Origin: Holacanthus passer
Taxonomy: Eukaryota; Chordata; Actinopteri; Pomacanthidae
NCBI GenBank assembly: GCA_025331565.1
Contig: JAFREQ010000037.1
Location: 1,364,001 to 1,428,000, forward strand
Length of the DNA: 64,000 nt
Direction: 5' to 3'
Made by a program: the position numbers and the translations under genes. Below the pieces are notes generated by a model. It was given only the letters and a program-made list of their open reading frames with translations. It did no database searches and was not told the origin of the DNA. Below, in pieces: positions 59,320-64,000 of the stretch. Positions within the stretch are counted from its first letter, which is position 1, and every line of letters starts with the position of its first letter.

Positions 59320-61876
59320 CTGCAGGAAGAAAAATCCATTATTAAATCCTGGCCAGACACGACTACACTGCAAAAATGTACATGTCAACTTATCATGTAA
59401 TCTACTCCTATCACATGCTTTAAAAAAAGACTGGTGGCGGAGTGAGATACTATCATTTGTTCCTTGTATTTTTTTTTTTTTTAAATCAAGTGTCATATTT
59501 TGCTGGCTGCCAGAAAACAGCATTTGCTTCTGCTAAACTCCTGAAATGACAGGAACACCAGTGAAAACAAGTGACATTTATTGCCCTCAATTTACAGTGT
59601 TTGTCACATCCACAAAAACTGATATTTTAGGACTGAACAAAAATGATATTTTCAAACTCAATGTGAGACTGACAGCACCTTTTTTTTCGTACATCAAAGT
59701 GGAGACAGGGGTGAAAATGACAGACAGGTTTTTTTGGTGATTTTACAACCAGACGCTTGAACAAATTGGCGGCGGTGGCGAACATGAGCGGTGAGGTTGT
59801 AAAAGGGGCCGACAGAAATAGCACAGCACGCATAATATTTCCACTGAGAGCCAAAAGGAACAAAGATCTTACAAATATTTTAAATGTTAAAACTGTTATT
59901 TGAATTTAAATAAAAGGAAAGATTGAAACACTAAAATGAAAACCACGAGGTTGGAATGTGCTTTGAATCCGAAAATGATTGACAGGCCTTTCAGCAAACA
60001 AGCAGCTTAAGCTTAAGATGAACATTAGTAATTGAAATCATGATCCAAAGAAAATGTTCAGTAAGTCAGACTTTTCAATTACACTTGCACATACGCTTGT
60101 AATTAATGTGGCCTAATAATTACAGATTGGGTCCTTCAATATAAATAGTTCACTGAAAAAGGAAGAAAAAGTGGGTTTAACTTCAGATTCAGAACTTACA
60201 ATACCGCCTCTATCTGCACCTCTTTATCAGCTCTTACTGAGGTCAAGTAAATGCAGCAAGGCGATGAAAAGATCACTCTTCACAAAAAGACCAAATTTAG
60301 CCTGTCCTGAAAATGGCGTAATATGAGTTCTCACATTTTTACTTGTGTTACATTCACCTTGCAGCCAGACAGAGAGCTTCTGGCTGGAGTTCTTTGCGGA
60401 CAAGAAATTTAATTCACTTGCAACTTCTATTAACATTTCACTCAAGCCACAAGTGTGATTATGCCAGCTCTTAACCATCCCTCAGTCTGGTATCCATATA
60501 TCTGTCTCATTCCTCTTTTTCCCTGTGAAAATCCTACTTTCTCCCCTGCTATCGCACTGGGGGCTGTGCCGGTGATTAATCAAAGCAGCGAGCTCTGACA
60601 CACGGCTAAATTGGCTGCTCTAACCTGATATATAACACAGGCTGTAGCACCGACTAACACACCCGGGTTCTCTGGAGGATCCCACCTAATGCAGAGATTG
60701 TGGAAGGTTTGGGGCTCAAGGCAACACAAGTTTCTAACCCTTTTCTCTAATATAATCTTCTCCTAATACTCTCTGTGTATTTGGCCATGTTTTGAGGTCA
60801 GAGGACATACAGATGGAAGGGAGCGAGGGGAAATAGAGTCGGTAGCTATCTGGAGAGAGGTATGACTTTATCCCTGCAGTAAATCATCGCTGAAATTAAT
60901 ATATCGAGGACTTTTACATCATCCGGTGGTCGTGATGCAAGGAAAAGCTGAAATGAGGACAGGGCAGCTACAGTGAATCATAATTATTCTATTAATTTTA
61001 ATTTCTATTAACTTAAACTGTTTCATTGCATTAAAACCAGTTGAACCATCGCCAACAACGTTATAAAGGTGTCTGAAGGAAAATGGGCTTGAAAGTTAGT
61101 GCAAAGAGAAAGTGTATGCAAATGCAACCTAATGATGGTGACAATTATTTCCATATTTCCTTTTTCTATTTTGTATCGATAATTAGTTGATCTTGCTTGT
61201 AAACAGCACTTTGGTCTCGACTAGTGACAGGCACGGAAGGTGGGCATCTCTTATTATTTCTGACGTTTTAAAGACTTACGATCTAGTTTTCTTGATGAAC
61301 TAGTCAATAGCTTAATTGCTGTAATGAAAACTAATTTTTGTTTTATTCCCCAAAATGCAGGTTCTCAATTTGAAATGATGAATAATGATACCCCCTGAGT
61401 ATAAACTCATACAAAAATGAAAGAAATACTGCATGAGTTGCATTTCAGGATATATTGTACAGGAGCTTACCTTTATTTCTCTTGGTTTGATTACTCTGTA
61501 CTCTGGCAGTTTGTTTTTTGCCTTGTCAGCTCTGCCTATAAATTCATATACTGAACAGCCGAAGGCAACATATTTTTAATTGAGCCAGGAGTTCAGTTTC
61601 CTGATTGAAGTCATTCTTGATAATGTGTCACAACACGTGCGTGAGTAAGAGAGCGAGAGAAATGAAAGACAGTGACAGAATGAGACCCCAGTGCCTTCCC
61701 AAAACACCGAGCTGATCACAGTATAACAACTTTTTAACAACCCGTGACTGTGACGTCAAACAGAAACTATTTTAGTAGTCAGTTAGGACAACTTAAAAAT
61801 GAAAAAATTGAGTTCTGAAAATTTCTTCGACTTGGAAGCTGTGTTTCTCTTCCCTCCCTTCCCTGTCCATCCTTAC
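59320..61876 (-). other. Neurexin intron (2557 bp)
   Basis: GT-AG intron between the two LNS3 exons. It is AT-rich, with short A/T runs (a T-run near 59468-59482). No exon-like segment or recognised repeat was seen. Confidence 0.85.
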
Positions 61877-62315
61877 CTGAGCGACCGTCTCTCTGGATGT
61901 CCACGTGGTGCCAGGCGCCGTCAGTGACCTTTGCCTGAGTGGCCTTGACCTTGATGGTGCCGGAGCCCATGTCCAGCAGCAGGTACAGCCCTCCATCCAG
62001 CAGCTCCACCGCAAAGAAGTCCACCTTGTTGTTCTTCTGGCCCTTGGAGTCCCGCCGGTCCTGGGGCTTGCCGTGGGTGAAGAGTATCAACCCGTTGGGT
62101 TCGGAGGTGCGGAAGTCAAAGGAGATGGATCCCACACGCTTGGTGTTCCATTTGGGCAAAGCCAGGTAGGAGTCTGGCGTTTCGAAGTTGATGGGGTCGA
62201 GGGTGGGAACATTTTCGCACTTGAAGACCACGTCGCCCTGGAGTTTCATCTTGGGGTCCACGATGCGGGCGAGGCGGGACAGCTCCAGGCGGATGTCGTT
62301 ATTCTTGTACACCAC
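61877..62315 (-). CDS. nrxn3: Neurexin alpha exon: end of LNS2 and first half of LNS3
   Basis: Presynaptic adhesion receptor exon of 439 nt, read on the minus strand, phase 0 in and phase 1 out. The acceptor is a CAG before GTGGTGTAC, and the donor is GTAAGG after CGCTCAG. The first ~20 residues (VVYKNNDIRLELSRLARI) close LNS2. Residues ~40-146 are the LNS3 jelly-roll, with the family strings LPKWNTKR, SISFDFRT, NGLILFTHGKP, KVDFFAVELLDG, LYLLLDMGSGTIKVKAT and WHHVDIQRDGRSG. LNS (laminin G-like) domains form the extracellular rod that binds postsynaptic partners. The next exon is at 59319-58936, and the codon split across the junction gives Gly. The paralogue call rests on remembered NRXN3 sequence (for example FFAVELLDG and THGKPQ), which fits better than NRXN1 or NRXN2. 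The neurexin call is near certain; nrxn3 is likely; a or b is unresolved. Confidence 0.95.
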
Positions 62316-64000
62316 CTGAGGAAGAAATATAAGCATTTGAGACGTTTCTTGTTGCTTTTCTTTATTAGTTTTTTCACAAATATGGGGGGTAATTTGCCAG
62401 TGCAATAAAGGTTGAAAAATATTTATTTCTATGAGAATTAATTGCACTGCGCTGCAAACTGTAATATTATAGCATCATACGCTAGTAATATTACATATTG
62501 CTGATTCGAGGACAGCTGGATCGATAAAACTAATATCTTCTAAGGTGTGTATGGCCTGATTTGTTTCTCAGTCAGTTTCTATTTCAACTTCAATTTATCC
62601 AAGGTGAGAAGGAGAGTGTACACAAATCCCTGACTGTATTTTCATTTGATTGAAGACCTGCTGACTGAGTGAAGCGTGAGAAACAATGGCTAAATTATTA
62701 GCGAGTCGTTCGCTGTAATGTTCAAAAAGAGCAGTCTTCTTGAACATGGAGTGAAACCCCACAGGAGTATCTGTGACCCTGGGAGAATATATCCAATATT
62801 ATACCTATTTACCCACAAAAAATATGCTCCAACCCCCTAATCCACTAAAGTAGAAAGCAGCCCCACATTATTGTAGAATACAAAAAATACCACAGAAAAG
62901 CAAAGTAGAATATTGTCAATTGGAATCCACTGAGGCGGAAAATTAATGTTTTTTCTTTTTTTTTTCTTTCTGGGGAGGAAGGCAGGCTTTTTCTGGTATA
63001 TAGGCCAGTGTGTGCGCAGGAAACAGCAACACTGTTAGAGGGAGCACAGCTGTCAGCAAACAGATTTTACTGCTGTGGGATTACCGATAATCCTGGAAGA
63101 TTTGACAGTAAATCAACACAGGTGACCCGAACGCCGAGGAGGACTGACGAGAGGGGGAGAGAGAGGGAGAGAAACCAGGGGGGAGAGAAAGACGAGCTGG
63201 TGGGAATAAGGGCAGCAGAAAAAGGAGGAAACCGCACAAGAAAGAAAATATGTCAGGAGGCAAATAGAGAGAAAAAGAGAGAGATCTGGAAGATTAAATG
63301 CTGTTAGGCCACAATGTGCCAGTGGCTTTTCAAAATATGCTTGTGTATATGTTTGTCTGTGTGTGTGTGCATCTGTGTACAGTACAAACACAGCCATGTA
63401 GCTGTCAGTGTGCTTAATGACCACACTTAATCTCCTGAACATGACACACAACAAAATACTTACCACACACTTTGTCAAGCACTTAATCTACTGCTAATGC
63501 ACCACACAACTCTAATTAAGTTAATTTCATTTTAAATACAGGAAATTTACCTGCAAAAAGCTTCACTGCATGAAAAGAAAGCTACACTAGAGATGCAGAG
63601 AGCAACTACTGATTGTTTTGATAACTGATAAAGCTGTTAACATTATCATTAATTAACTTTGTCCTATAGACAAACCCAGAAGCTGATTTATGCCTGACCC
63701 AGTAATTAGTTTGCAATTAAACAAAGCAGGAATCAGCTTATGATTAAAACCGTCAAGCTATGATTTCTTGAATTGTAATCAGAAGAAATGCATCATTTGA
63801 TTTAAAAAAAAAATGGAAACACCAGAAACCATATGAGAAGCCAGCCAGGAAGAGATCTGTGTTGTGGCTCACATCAGCCCTGTGTGGGCAGATCGCTCGG
63901 CCTTTAGCGGTCGGCTGACAGCCCTTTGTCTGCGTGCCACTTGGATTGAAAAGTGAGGAACTGACGGAGATATATAAAATTAAAAAAAAAAAAAAAAAAA
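62316..64000 (-). other. Neurexin intron upstream of the LNS2/LNS3 exon (partial)
   Basis: Runs off the window end. I found no further LNS2 exon here; that exon should lie beyond 64000. It holds a GA-rich low-complexity stretch around 63140-63290 and ends in an A-run. Nothing else supportable was seen. Confidence 0.85.
63982..64000. repeat. Poly(A) run at the window end
   Basis: At least 19 A, cut by the window edge. Confidence 0.9.

Noticed and set aside
61905..62408. 167-codon plus-strand open frame
   Set aside because: It is the antisense shadow of the LNS2/LNS3 exon; its residues (Val/Gly/Glu-rich) mirror the GC-rich codons of the exon.

Overview
The window is eukaryotic and almost certainly from a teleost fish. 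It has spliced exons with GT-AG introns, many (CA)n and poly(A) microsatellites, and interspersed repeats typical of ray-finned fish: tRNA-derived SINEs, decayed Tc1-like and Harbinger-like DNA transposons, and LINE reverse-transcriptase remnants. The one gene I can support is an alpha-neurexin on the minus strand. Ten exons in 26438-62315 splice into one open frame of 2041 nt, with every exon phase agreeing with the next. The best match from memory is neurexin-3 (nrxn3). Whether it is the fish a or b copy cannot be decided here.

Layout along the gene, from high to low coordinates: 61877-62315 holds the end of LNS2 and the first half of LNS3; 58936-59319 the rest of LNS3 and EGF-B; 37072-37275 the start of LNS4; 35368-35394 a 27-nt splice-site-3 (SS3) microexon; 33752-33871 and 33168-33280 the middle of LNS4; 32572-32840 the end of LNS4 and start of LNS5; 31993-32183 and 30504-30677 the rest of LNS5; 26438-26557 EGF-C. 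The signal peptide, LNS1, EGF-A and most of LNS2 lie beyond 64000. LNS6, stalk, membrane span and cytoplasmic tail lie below position 1. The 26.4 kb at the start of the window is the intron after EGF-C, where vertebrate neurexins usually keep the beta promoter and beta first exon; I could not find that exon here.

The introns take up about 97 percent of the window. 37276-58935 is one 21.7 kb intron; the other introns that lie wholly inside the window are 0.3-4 kb, very compact for a neurexin. Intronic contents include an 844-bp Harbinger-type MITE with matching terminal repeats and a TTA duplication (29353-30196), two tRNA-derived SINEs (one inserted into an older repeat near 8.5 kb), two Tc1-like remnants in opposite orientation, and LINE remnants with YADD and FADD boxes. 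Several copies of abundant teleost repeats and about twenty microsatellites complete the list.

I see no second protein-coding gene, no stand-alone tRNA or rRNA gene and no CRISPR-like array. The most informative item is the SS3 microexon, which shows that the locus can make both SS3-plus and SS3-minus neurexin. I see no sign of a wholly new system; the remaining leads are an unexplained exon-like open segment at 24802-24994, a GC-rich exon-like block near 36.35 kb, and conserved-element candidates.
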